Shown: one piece after another, positions 7,677-16,340 of the stretch
How the letters are laid out: every line of letters begins with the position of its first letter
Position numbering within the stretch: position 1 is the first letter of the stretch
NCBI GenBank assembly: GCA_900555675.1
Contig: UNSN01000006.1
Span: forward strand, 1-31,483
Length of the DNA: 31,483 nucleotides
DNA from: Candidatus Saccharimonadota bacterium
GTDB taxonomy: Bacteria; Patescibacteriota; Saccharimonadia; Saccharimonadales; Saccharimonadaceae
Direction: 5' to 3'
The notes under the pieces: generated by a model
Database searches by the model: none
The model's input: only the letters and a program-made list of their open reading frames with translations
Told to the model about the DNA's origin: nothing
Made by a program: the position numbers and the translations under genes

Positions 7677-8939
7677 ATGGCATTGAAAGACATGTTGAAG
7701 AAGCCTGACAAAGATAGTCGCGAGCTATTGGTTAGCTTAGATATTGGTACGGAAGTGGTTAAGGCGTTGATTGCTGAAGTTAAAGACGACGAGCTGAAGA
7801 TTATTGGCGTTGGTCGAAAGCAGCAGGAAATGGGCGATATGCACAGTGGTGCGATTGCTGATATTGCTGGGGTTGTGGCGAATTGCGAGGAGGCTCTGTC
7901 TGAGGCTGAAGATCAAGCTGGTGTTCAGGGTAAGCGGGTCGTTATTGGCATTGCGGGTGAACTAGTCAAAGGTGTGACGAACACTATTCGCTATCGCAGG
8001 CCGCAGCCGAATAAGCCACTAGACATTGCTGAGATGGAGTTTATCATTGAGAAAGTTCAGGAGCGAGCTCAAGGAAAGGCTCAGGCTCAAATTGCACTGG
8101 AAACTGGTAATGAAGATGTTGAGGTGAAATTGGTCAACTCGGCGCTGGTGAGTATTCATATTGATGGCTATAAAGTTTCGAACCCGATTAGTTTTCAGGG
8201 GCGAGATGTGGCGGTACAGATTTACACGGCGTTTGCTCCGATGGTTCACATTGGCGCGTTGGAGAAGGTTGCGGACGAGCTTGCGCTGGATTTGGTGGCT
8301 GTGGCTGCCGAGCCATTTGCGGTGAGTAGGAGCGTTTTGGGATCGGACACGGATAGCAATTTCACGGCGATTCTAGCAGACATTGGTGGCGGCACGACGG
8401 ATATTGCAGTTGTTAATGACGGCGGAGTCGAAGGCACAAAGATGTTTGGTATTGGTGGACGAAGTTTCACTAGAACTATTGCGGCTGACCTGGATTTAAG
8501 CTTCAAAGATGCAGAAAAGTTGAAGCTGAATATTGATAATGAGAATTTGAAGCCTAGTGTAAAGAAAAAAGTTGACGCAGCGATTGACAAGACTTTGGAA
8601 GTTTGGTTATCAGGTGTTGAATTGGCGCTGAGCGATTTTGATAATGTTGATTATTTGCCAAATAGGATTTTACTGTGCGGTGGTGGATCGAGCCTAAAGA
8701 AAATTACTGAAGCTCTGAAAACTCGACGCTGGCCAGAAGACCTGCCTTTTACTAAGAAGCCAGTAGTTCAATATATCAATCCAAGTGATATTACAGGGAT
8801 AATTGATGAAACTGGAGATATTAGCGATCACACATTTGTAACCGCAATGGGCTTGTTGCGAGTTGGATATGATACAATTATCGGTAGTCAAGACGGTAAT
8901 AGTTTAGTTGAAAAAGTAAATAGGTTGTTAAAGATTTAA
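7677..8939 (+). CDS. ftsA: FtsA-like actin-fold cell division protein
   Basis: A 420-aa ASKHA-fold ATPase. Visible are the phosphate-1 motif LDIGTEVVKALIAEV (21-35) and the FtsA/PilM-type SHS2 region starting with KRVVIGIAGE (86-95). It also has LVAVAAEPFAVSRSVL (206-221), phosphate-2 ILADIGGGTTDIAVV (232-246), GIGGRSFTRTIA and LLCGGGSSLK. The C-terminus ends in SLVEKVNRLLKI, an amphipathic helix much like the membrane-targeting tail of FtsA. That tail favours FtsA over PilM, and FtsA would tether FtsZ to the membrane. No ftsZ lies nearby; instead the gene is followed at 1 nt by a bitopic membrane protein, which could be its partner. FtsA versus PilM is the main uncertainty. Confidence 0.8.
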   Translation: MALKDMLKKPDKDSRELLVSLDIGTEVVKALIAEVKDDELKIIGVGRKQQEMGDMHSGAIADIAGVVANCEEALSEAEDQAGVQGKRVVIGIAGELVKGVTNTIRYRRPQPNKPLDIAEMEFIIEKVQERAQGKAQAQIALETGNEDVEVKLVNSALVSIHIDGYKVSNPISFQGRDVAVQIYTAFAPMVHIGALEKVADELALDLVAVAAEPFAVSRSVLGSDTDSNFTAILADIGGGTTDIAVVNDGGVEGTKMFGIGGRSFTRTIAADLDLSFKDAEKLKLNIDNENLKPSVKKKVDAAIDKTLEVWLSGVELALSDFDNVDYLPNRILLCGGGSSLKKITEALKTRRWPEDLPFTKKPVVQYINPSDITGIIDETGDISDHTFVTAMGLLRVGYDTIIGSQDGNSLVEKVNRLLKI

Positions 8940-8940
8940 A

Positions 8941-10572
8941 ATGAATAAAGACGTTATTTATATCGATGTAGAAGACGACATTACGACGATAATTAGTAAG
9001 ATTAAAGCATCGAAAGAGAGGATTATTGCGTTAGTGCCGCCTCGAAGAATTGGCGTTTTACAGAGTGCTGTCAATATTCGATTGCTGGCTCGGGCGGCGA
9101 CTTCGGCGGATAAGAGAATTGTGTTAATTACGAATGATTCGGTTTTGGCTGGATTGGCGGCAACGGCGAAAATTCCTATTGCAAAAACGCTTCAGAGCAA
9201 GCCAGAAATTGCGGAGATTCCGGTTCTGAAAGTCGATGACGACAATGATGTGATTGATGGCGGCAAACTGGCGGTTGGAGATATGGCGGATTCCGCGAAA
9301 AGATCAAAGAAATCTGATGAAGATTCTGCCGTAGATAATGTTATAGCTGACGCAAATAAGAAGGAGTCTAAGGGGTTGGACTCTCTGAAAAAGATAGTTA
9401 AAAAACCGAAGGTCCCTGATTTTAATACATTTCGTAAAAAGTTCTTACTGATAGGCGGTAGTGTATTACTTTTCGTTGTATTTTTGGTTTGGGCAATTTG
9501 GTTTGCGCCACACGCTACGGTTATTATTTCAGCAAAGACGACCAGTGTGACAGTCAGTGATACTGTCAGCTTGAATGAAACAGCCACTACAAGCGCAAAA
9601 TCTAATGTCATTAAGTCTGTAAAGAAAGAATTAGCAAAGGAAGTTAGTGTTGAATTTTCTGCTACGGGCAAGAAGAATGTCGGAGAAAAAGCGACCGGAG
9701 TAGTTGTCTTCAGCAACTCGTCGTCAAGTAGTGTGACTATTTCAGCTGGTACAATTTTGAAAAATAGCGGACTATCTTATACTTTAAATTCTTCTGTGAC
9801 TGTTCCGGGGGCTACGTTGGGTTGGAGCTGTCCAGGATATAAATGTCCGGGATCTGCTTCTGGCGTAATTACCGCCAGTGAGGGCGGGGCTCAGTATAAT
9901 GCAGCAACTGGCAGTATGAGTATTTCGGTTGATGATATTTCTGCGTCGCTACGGTCTGCTACTAGTGGCGGCACCGATAAAACTGCGACGGTTGTGACGG
10001 CTAGCGATATAGAATCGGCAAAAAGCAAGCTGAGCGAAAAGAAGATTGATGGATTAAAAGAGCAATTGTTGTCATCATTCGGCGATTCGGCAACGGTTAT
10101 AACGGAAAGCTACGTTGAAAATCGATCAGATCCTAATTCAAGTATAGCGGTAGACGGCGAAGCGACTGGAGCTGTAACTCTAAAATCGACAATTACCGCC
10201 AGTGCATTGGCTATTGATAAGAATGAGCTAAAGAACTTTGTGGAAGCAAAACTTAAAGAGGAGATTTCTGGTAAGAAGTCGCAGAGAATTTATGACAATG
10301 GAGTAAATAAGGTTGTGTTCTCGCAATTTTCTAGGGCGCATAATACGCAGACTGTGCGCTTAACTACGAATGGCAAGGTTGGTCCGGATATTAAAGAAGC
10401 GAACGTAAAGGATCAAGCCAAAGGCAAGAGCTACGGAGAGGTTCAGTCTGCTATTGAATCTATCGAAGGTGTTGAGGATGTCGATGTTAAATTCTCACCA
10501 TTCTGGGTTAAATCTGTTCCAAAAGATATCAATAAGATTAATGTCGAATTTAAGATAAAAGATGTCAAGTAA
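8941..10572 (+). CDS. Bitopic membrane protein with baseplate-J-like extracytoplasmic region
   Basis: A 543-aa protein of unknown function. An N-terminal alpha/beta domain (residues ~1-100, IYIDVEDDITTIISKI, IIALVPPRRIGVLQS, IVLITNDSVLAGLA) is followed by a charged linker. A single membrane helix spans about 160-190 (FLLIGGSVLLFVVFLVWAIW), and a long Ser/Thr-rich outside part follows. Within it, EKATGVVVFSNSSSSSVTISAGTI, a Val-Pro strand, and SEGGAQYNAATG resemble the baseplate-J/gp47-like domain I recall in CPR membrane proteins. It starts 1 nt after the ftsA-like stop and overlaps ruvX by 11 bp. It has two nearby Cys (CPGYKC), which may form a disulfide outside the cell. A scaffold in division or envelope assembly is inference only. 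Confidence 0.7.
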   Translation: MNKDVIYIDVEDDITTIISKIKASKERIIALVPPRRIGVLQSAVNIRLLARAATSADKRIVLITNDSVLAGLAATAKIPIAKTLQSKPEIAEIPVLKVDDDNDVIDGGKLAVGDMADSAKRSKKSDEDSAVDNVIADANKKESKGLDSLKKIVKKPKVPDFNTFRKKFLLIGGSVLLFVVFLVWAIWFAPHATVIISAKTTSVTVSDTVSLNETATTSAKSNVIKSVKKELAKEVSVEFSATGKKNVGEKATGVVVFSNSSSSSVTISAGTILKNSGLSYTLNSSVTVPGATLGWSCPGYKCPGSASGVITASEGGAQYNAATGSMSISVDDISASLRSATSGGTDKTATVVTASDIESAKSKLSEKKIDGLKEQLLSSFGDSATVITESYVENRSDPNSSIAVDGEATGAVTLKSTITASALAIDKNELKNFVEAKLKEEISGKKSQRIYDNGVNKVVFSQFSRAHNTQTVRLTTNGKVGPDIKEANVKDQAKGKSYGEVQSAIESIEGVEDVDVKFSPFWVKSVPKDINKINVEFKIKDVK

Positions 10573-10975
10573 AAATTTTTTAGCGCTGGATGTTGGATCG
10601 CGGCGAATCGGTTTGGCTATGGCGGATTCGCAAGTGAAGATCGCTGTGCCGTTTGGCTGGTTGGAGAATAATGAAAATATTGTCCAGGAAATAACAGAGC
10701 TGGTATTGAGGCATGATATCGATACGATCGTAGTGGGCTATCCACGAAATCAATCCGGTGAACCAACGAAGCAGACGGAATTTGTAGAAGAATTTGTTAA
10801 GCAATTTGAAGACATTGAGCTTGATACGGAGATTGTTTTTCAAGACGAATCTTTAACAAGTGTGCAGGCTGAGCAGAGATTGGGGAATAAAATTAAAGAT
10901 AAGGGCGAGATTGATGCGGAGGCTGCTAGCATAATTTTGCAGGATTTTTTGGAGGAAAATTATGAAAATTCGTAA
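10562..10975 (+). CDS. ruvX: RuvX/YqgF family RNase H-like protein (pre-16S rRNA nuclease)
   Basis: A 137-aa YqgF-fold protein implicated in 5'-end maturation of 16S rRNA and historically listed as a Holliday-junction resolvase. Motifs in order: FLALDVGSRRIGLAMAD near residues 6-22 with the metal-binding Asp, TIVVGYPRNQSGEPT, IVFQDESLTSVQAEQRL, and EIDAEAASIILQDFLE with the terminal acidic residues. Length is typical. The ATG overlaps the preceding gene by 11 bp and the end overlaps mltG by 14 bp. The ruvX-mltG pairing is widespread in bacteria and supports both calls. Confidence 0.93.
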   Translation: MSSKNFLALDVGSRRIGLAMADSQVKIAVPFGWLENNENIVQEITELVLRHDIDTIVVGYPRNQSGEPTKQTEFVEEFVKQFEDIELDTEIVFQDESLTSVQAEQRLGNKIKDKGEIDAEAASIILQDFLEENYENS

Positions 10976-12038
10976 ACGACGTATTTGGCTATTGGTGCTG
11001 TCAATAGTTGTGGCTATCGCTGGAATCGGCGCCCTTGGGGCAACAGTGTGGTACAAGCAGATGCTTTCTCCTGTCGACGTAAATAGTCAGCAAACCTTCA
11101 GAATTAATATTAAAGAAGGTATGGGGTCTAGCGATATCGCCAAAACTTTAGAGGATAATAAAATTATCAAAAACTCTTTAGCGTTTTCTATTTACATAAG
11201 GATTCATAATTCGGCAAGCAAATTCAAGGCTGGTGTTTATTCTGTAAAAGCTTCACAATCTGTCGATGAAATAATTAATCATTTGACCAGTGGTAAAACT
11301 GATGAGATTGCTATAACATTTTATCCTGGATCGACTTTGAATAAAAAAATAAAGAATTCTGATGGCAGAGAGGTTGAATCTGTGCTGCTTAAGGCGGGAT
11401 TCTCGGACGATCAGATAAAAAAGGCATTTGCTGCTAAGTATGACAGTCTAGTTTTTGCGGGTAGACCGGAAAATGCTGGGCTTGAGGGGTATATTTACGG
11501 TGAAACATTCTATATTTCCCCGGATGAAACCGCAGAACAGGTTTTACAGCGGTCAATTGATCATCTGGAGAAAATTGTTAAGAAGTATAATCTGGAGGAG
11601 AAATTTAAAGCTCGTGGGCTGACCTTATATCAAGGGATAACAGTAGCGTCGATTATTCAGCGCGAATCGATTGGCTGTGGGTCTGGCGTGGAAACTTGCG
11701 AAGATCAGCGTAAGATTGCTAGTGTATTTTACAATCGCCTGAAAGCCAATATGCCGTTGGGTTCTGATGTAACGTATCAATATATTGCTGACAAAACAGG
11801 GGTAGAGCGTTCGCCAAACCTTAAATCGCCGTATAATACACGCGTTCAAAAAGGCTTAACTCCTGGACCAATCGCTTCGCCTAGTTTGAGCGCGTTAAAC
11901 GCCGCTGCCGACCCAATAAACTCTGATTATCTATATTTCCTGAGTGGCGACGATGATATTACGTATTTCGCGAAAACCAACGAAGAGCACGAGACTAACG
12001 TCAAGGCTCATTGTCAAAAGAAGTGCCAGATTTCTTGA
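10962..12038 (+). CDS. mltG: Endolytic murein transglycosylase MltG (YceG-like)
   Basis: Cleaves nascent glycan strands at the inner membrane and so limits peptidoglycan chain length. The 358-aa protein has a basic N-terminus and one membrane helix (about 8-28), then a LysM-like region with FRINIKEGMGSSDIAKTL (46-63). The catalytic domain follows (GLEGYIYGETFYI, ASIIQRES, VFYNRL, SDVTYQY, SPYNTRV, GLTPGPIASPS). The catalytic Glu is Glu235 in IIQRES. Two cysteines (239 and 246) sit just after it in a small insertion, possibly a disulfide, with another Cys pair at the end (HCQKKC). A GGAGG lies before the ATG inside the ruvX end. It closes the operon before a new promoter. Confidence 0.94.
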   Translation: MKIRKRRIWLLVLSIVVAIAGIGALGATVWYKQMLSPVDVNSQQTFRINIKEGMGSSDIAKTLEDNKIIKNSLAFSIYIRIHNSASKFKAGVYSVKASQSVDEIINHLTSGKTDEIAITFYPGSTLNKKIKNSDGREVESVLLKAGFSDDQIKKAFAAKYDSLVFAGRPENAGLEGYIYGETFYISPDETAEQVLQRSIDHLEKIVKKYNLEEKFKARGLTLYQGITVASIIQRESIGCGSGVETCEDQRKIASVFYNRLKANMPLGSDVTYQYIADKTGVERSPNLKSPYNTRVQKGLTPGPIASPSLSALNAAADPINSDYLYFLSGDDDITYFAKTNEEHETNVKAHCQKKCQIS

Positions 12039-12061
12039 CAAAAACGCATTTTATAAAATTT

Positions 12062-12091
12062 ATTGACTTTATTGTCAATGTTGTGTAAAAT
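12062..12091 (+). promoter_or_regulatory. Promoter with inverted-repeat operator for the LysM-CHAP gene
   Basis: TTGACT at 12063-12068, a 17-bp spacer, then TAAAAT at 12086-12091. An inverted repeat ATTGAC-N6-GTCAAT (12062-12079) covers the -35 box and half of the spacer, a position where a bound repressor would block RNA polymerase. The predicted transcription start is near 12098, leaving a leader of about 130 nt. Another TTGACA at 12035-12040 lacks a matching -10. Confidence 0.6.
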
Positions 12092-12140
12092 AGATGTTAG
12101 ATCATTTGTCTAATTTATCAACAGGGGTGAATTACGATAA

Positions 12141-12191
12141 ATGACCTGCCAAAATTGTCGCTACGGATATAGCAAAACTAATGTAGAATAA
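12141..12191 (+). CDS. Possible 16-codon leader peptide (mini-ORF)
   Basis: ATG at 12141 to TAA at 12189-12191 would encode MTCQNCRYGYSKTNVE. A purine-rich GGGGTGA (12124-12130) lies 10 nt upstream, a plausible if slightly distant SD. It lies wholly in the leader of the LysM-CHAP gene and spans two arms of the candidate pseudoknot. The CxxC pair is notable in so short a peptide. It could be a chance ORF; there is no homology evidence. Confidence 0.3.
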   Translation: MTCQNCRYGYSKTNVE

Positions 12192-12220
12192 TAATAATCA
12201 ATTAGGTCGACAACATATCC
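12155..12220 (+). promoter_or_regulatory. Candidate structured leader RNA (pseudoknot or alternative stems)
   Basis: Three complementary pairs occur here: TTGTCG (12155-12160) with CGACAA (12208-12213); GGATAT (12165-12170) with ATATCC (12215-12220); CTAAT (12178-12182) with ATTAG (12201-12205). The first two cross each other, so they form either an H-type pseudoknot or mutually exclusive helices, with the third nested inside. The structure ends 7 nt before the TTG start codon, well placed to control translation. It matches no riboswitch class that I recognise. Confidence 0.4.
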
Positions 12221-12227
12221 TGTTCTG

Positions 12228-13415
12228 TTGCGAGAAGAAAGACAATTTGGTAGAGGTGCTAGTGGTAACATTGGCGCAAGGAGAACGATTATTCGTAACC
12301 ATTTTACATCTCTTCGGAGTAAAAAACGTAAACTGCAATCATTTGCAATCTACGGTGGAATATTTTTATTGACTATATCATTTTTGATCTACGGTAATAG
12401 CGGTAGTAATGTATCCGCTGAAAGATCAAAAACTTTGGCATCATCTGAAACTACTGGTGTTTCGTCGGCATCTAAGTCTGCTAAGTCTAAAACAGCTTCA
12501 GTAGATGAATTAGCAGCAGCTAATGCTGTAACTAACTTGGCGGAAACGGCGGAATTGCCTTCGGCCGGTGATTTACGCGAGTCTGAAACTTCACTAACAA
12601 TTAAGAAGAATCTTTCTCAGAATGATGCAGAAGTCATAACAAAACCTGACATTATTAAGCCAGACACTTCGGCGGCGCGTGGTATTTCATCTTACGTAAC
12701 TAAAGAGGGTGATACGATGGAGTCTATTGCTAAGAAATTTAAGATTTCGTCTCAGACACTTCGTTGGGCTAATAATACAACTTCGGACGCTGTAGAGCCG
12801 AATAAGACTCTAGTTGTGCCTCTCGTTGACGGTGTTGTTTATACCGTTAAAGACGGCGATACTGCCCAATCTCTGGCAGAAAAGTATAAGACGAGCGCTG
12901 AGCGTGTTGTTCTATACAATGACATCGATGACGGCGCCAAGCTGTCTACTGGCTCTAGAATTGTGTTGCCTGGAGGTGAACTTCCAGAAAATGAGCGACC
13001 TGGTTATGTTGCTCCGCGAAGCAGGTCGTACGGAAATCGATACTCTTCGGCATCATCTACTACTACGAGCGCGAGTCGAAGCTGGTTGACCGCTTCTGTC
13101 GGTAACCGCTATGCAGCAGGTAACTGTACATGGTATGCATACGAGCGTCGTTTGCAGCTTGGTCGTCCGATTGGTAGTTTCTGGGGTAATGCTAATACTT
13201 GGGCTACAAGTGCTCGTGCCGCTGGATTCGTAGTTAATAATACGCCAGCACCTGGTGCGATATTCCAGACTACTGCCGGATATTATGGTCACGTCGGTAT
13301 TGTTGAGCGAGTTGAAAACGGTGTGGTTTACGTTAGTGACATGAACTACGCAGGTTATGGAATCATTACTCACCGTACACTCAACGGTGCAGGCGGTTAT
13401 CTATATATCCACTAG
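12228..13415 (+). CDS. Membrane-anchored LysM-LysM-CHAP peptidoglycan hydrolase
   Basis: A 395-aa cell-wall hydrolase. It has a basic cytoplasmic N-terminus and a membrane helix at about 38-56 (FAIYGGIFLLTISFLIYG), then a Ser/Ala-rich spacer. Two LysM domains follow at about 154-198 and 203-247 (YVTKEGDTMESIAKKF; YTVKDGDTAQSLAEKY). A Ser/Arg/Tyr linker leads to a CHAP amidase/endopeptidase domain from about 290 with catalytic Cys300 (GNCTWYAY), His355 (YYGHVGIVE) and DMNY near 371-374. It likely cuts peptide bridges or amide bonds in the organism's own wall, or in the host's wall for an epibiont. The TTG start is the best in-frame choice after an upstream stop at 12195, but no SD is visible. 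A terminator follows. Confidence 0.9.
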   Translation: MREERQFGRGASGNIGARRTIIRNHFTSLRSKKRKLQSFAIYGGIFLLTISFLIYGNSGSNVSAERSKTLASSETTGVSSASKSAKSKTASVDELAAANAVTNLAETAELPSAGDLRESETSLTIKKNLSQNDAEVITKPDIIKPDTSAARGISSYVTKEGDTMESIAKKFKISSQTLRWANNTTSDAVEPNKTLVVPLVDGVVYTVKDGDTAQSLAEKYKTSAERVVLYNDIDDGAKLSTGSRIVLPGGELPENERPGYVAPRSRSYGNRYSSASSTTTSASRSWLTASVGNRYAAGNCTWYAYERRLQLGRPIGSFWGNANTWATSARAAGFVVNNTPAPGAIFQTTAGYYGHVGIVERVENGVVYVSDMNYAGYGIITHRTLNGAGGYLYIH

Positions 13416-13421
13416 AACTAG

Positions 13422-14798
<1,377 letters not shown>

Positions 14799-14830
14799 AT
14801 TTTTAATTGCGTAAATTAGCGTGAGCTTGA

Positions 14831-14839
14831 TGATATAAT
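14831..14839 (+). promoter_or_regulatory. Extended -10 promoter of sbcB
   Basis: TGATATAAT with TATAAT at 14834-14839. The in-frame ATG at 14840 touches the -10 box and cannot lie on the transcript. The next ATG at 14846 is 6 nt away, matching the leaderless spacing seen elsewhere, so it is taken as the start. Confidence 0.65.
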
Positions 14840-14845
14840 ATGAAT

Positions 14846-16264
14846 ATGGCGCAAACATTTTTCTTCTACGACCTTGAAACTAGCGGTCTTAATCCTCGAC
14901 AAGATCGAATTATGCAATTTGCCGGTCAGCGAACCGATATGGATTTGCAACCGATTGGTGAACCGTACAATATTCTCGTGACGCTAAATGACGATACGCT
15001 GCCGAGTCCTGATGCGTTGATGGTGACGGGCATAACGCCGCAAAAAACTGTCGAAGAAGGTTATACCGAGGCTCAATTTGCGCGTATATTAAGCGAGGAA
15101 ATATTTACGCCTGATACGATTGCTGTTGGTTTTAATAATATTCGTTTTGACGACGAGTTTATTCGTCATTTGTTTTGGCGGAATTTTTACGATCCATACG
15201 AGTGGACTTGGAAAGACGGTCGATCCAGGTGGGATTTATTGGATGTGGTGCGCTTGACCAGGGCGCTTCGACCCGAGGGAATTGAATGGCCAATTGATGA
15301 CAAAGGTGAGCCGAGTAACCGTTTGGAACTCATCACGAAAGCTAACGGAATAGAGCATGAAAATGCACATGACGCGCTGGCGGACGTGACCGCGTTGATT
15401 GCTGTGGCTAAATTGATTAAGCAGAATCAGCTGCAAATGTACGACTATTTGCTGAAAATGCGCGATAAGAAATTGGTGCAGAAACTGGTGAATGTCGATG
15501 ATAAAAAACCTTTTGTTTACGCGAGTGGTCGTTATGATAAAGAATTCGCTAAAACAACCGTGGCTTTTCCGCTAACTACGAGCCGAAATGGTGGCGTGAT
15601 TGTTTATGATTTGCGATATGATCCGACGCCGTTTGTTGATCTGGGCGTTGAGGAATTGTCGGCGAAGATATTTGCAACGTGGGAAGAAAGGCAAGCTGAG
15701 GATTTCGTTAAATTGCCAGTTAAGGAATTGCAATATAATCGTTGCCCGGCAGTTTCGCCACTTGGCGTGTTGACTCAGGGCGATGGCTGGAAGAAAATTT
15801 CTCTGGATGCGGAAACTGTGCAGAAGCACCAAGATATTTTACTTTCTCATCCAGACTTTGCTGAAAGGTTGCGTAGTATATTTGAGAATAAGCCAGAGTT
15901 TAAGAAAATGACCGATCCAGAAGCGCAATTATATGATGGGTTTTTAGATAATAGCGATCGAGTTCGTGTTGAAGCCGTGCGTAATGCTGGCGAGCGCGAG
16001 TTGGCTGATTTTCATCCAGATTTTCAGGATGAGCGATTGTCATCACTATTGCTGCATTATAAAGCGCGAAGTTTTCCTAATTTGCTTAGTGAAGATGAAT
16101 TGCGACAATGGGAAGAATGGCGAACTGGGCGTTTACAGGCGCAAATGCCGCAATTTATGAAATCTCTGCAGCGATTGGCGCCTAGTGCGACTGACGAACA
16201 GCAGTTTATTTTGCAAGAATTGCAGTTATGGCTGGAATCGGTCTTGCCTTCTGTTGACGCCTGA
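14846..16264 (+). CDS. sbcB: Exodeoxyribonuclease I (SbcB family)
   Basis: A 3'-5' single-strand DNA exonuclease acting in recombination and mismatch repair, 472 aa and close to the size of the E. coli enzyme. The DEDDh nuclease motifs are visible: FFYDLETSGLNP (Asp9, Glu11), VGFNNIRFDDEF near residue 100, and HENAHDALADVTAL near 180, with the catalytic His and last Asp. The middle has the ExoI SH3-like region (YDLRYDPTPFVDL, LQYNRCPAVSPLG). The C-terminal helical ExoI domain follows (FHPDFQDERLSSLLLHYKARSFP). The start is set by the promoter. The -35 box of the next gene lies over its last codons. Confidence 0.94.
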   Translation: MAQTFFFYDLETSGLNPRQDRIMQFAGQRTDMDLQPIGEPYNILVTLNDDTLPSPDALMVTGITPQKTVEEGYTEAQFARILSEEIFTPDTIAVGFNNIRFDDEFIRHLFWRNFYDPYEWTWKDGRSRWDLLDVVRLTRALRPEGIEWPIDDKGEPSNRLELITKANGIEHENAHDALADVTALIAVAKLIKQNQLQMYDYLLKMRDKKLVQKLVNVDDKKPFVYASGRYDKEFAKTTVAFPLTTSRNGGVIVYDLRYDPTPFVDLGVEELSAKIFATWEERQAEDFVKLPVKELQYNRCPAVSPLGVLTQGDGWKKISLDAETVQKHQDILLSHPDFAERLRSIFENKPEFKKMTDPEAQLYDGFLDNSDRVRVEAVRNAGERELADFHPDFQDERLSSLLLHYKARSFPNLLSEDELRQWEEWRTGRLQAQMPQFMKSLQRLAPSATDEQQFILQELQLWLESVLPSVDA

Positions 16265-16283
16265 AATGCGGTTATGCTAAAAT
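16254..16283 (+). promoter_or_regulatory. Promoter of the BNR-repeat surface protein
   Basis: TTGACG at 16254-16259, an 18-bp spacer, and TAAAAT at 16278-16283 with a TGC extension just upstream. The -35 overlaps the end of sbcB. The leader is about 50 nt and contains a strong SD (AAGGAGG, 16325-16331) before ATG 16341. Confidence 0.7.
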
Positions 16284-16340
16284 TGAAGCAATTAGATAAA
16301 AAGTGGAATATTATTAGGCAATTTAAGGAGGGTGGCTCTG

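Noticed and set aside
12035..12040. TTGACA at the end of mltG as the main promoter of the LysM-CHAP gene
   Set aside because: No -10 hexamer at 16-18 bp; the TTGACT at 12063 has a 17-bp spaced TAAAAT.
12098..12220. c-di-AMP (ydaO-type) riboswitch before the LysM-CHAP gene
   Set aside because: Only a GGGGTGAAT stretch resembles the class; the other conserved blocks are missing.
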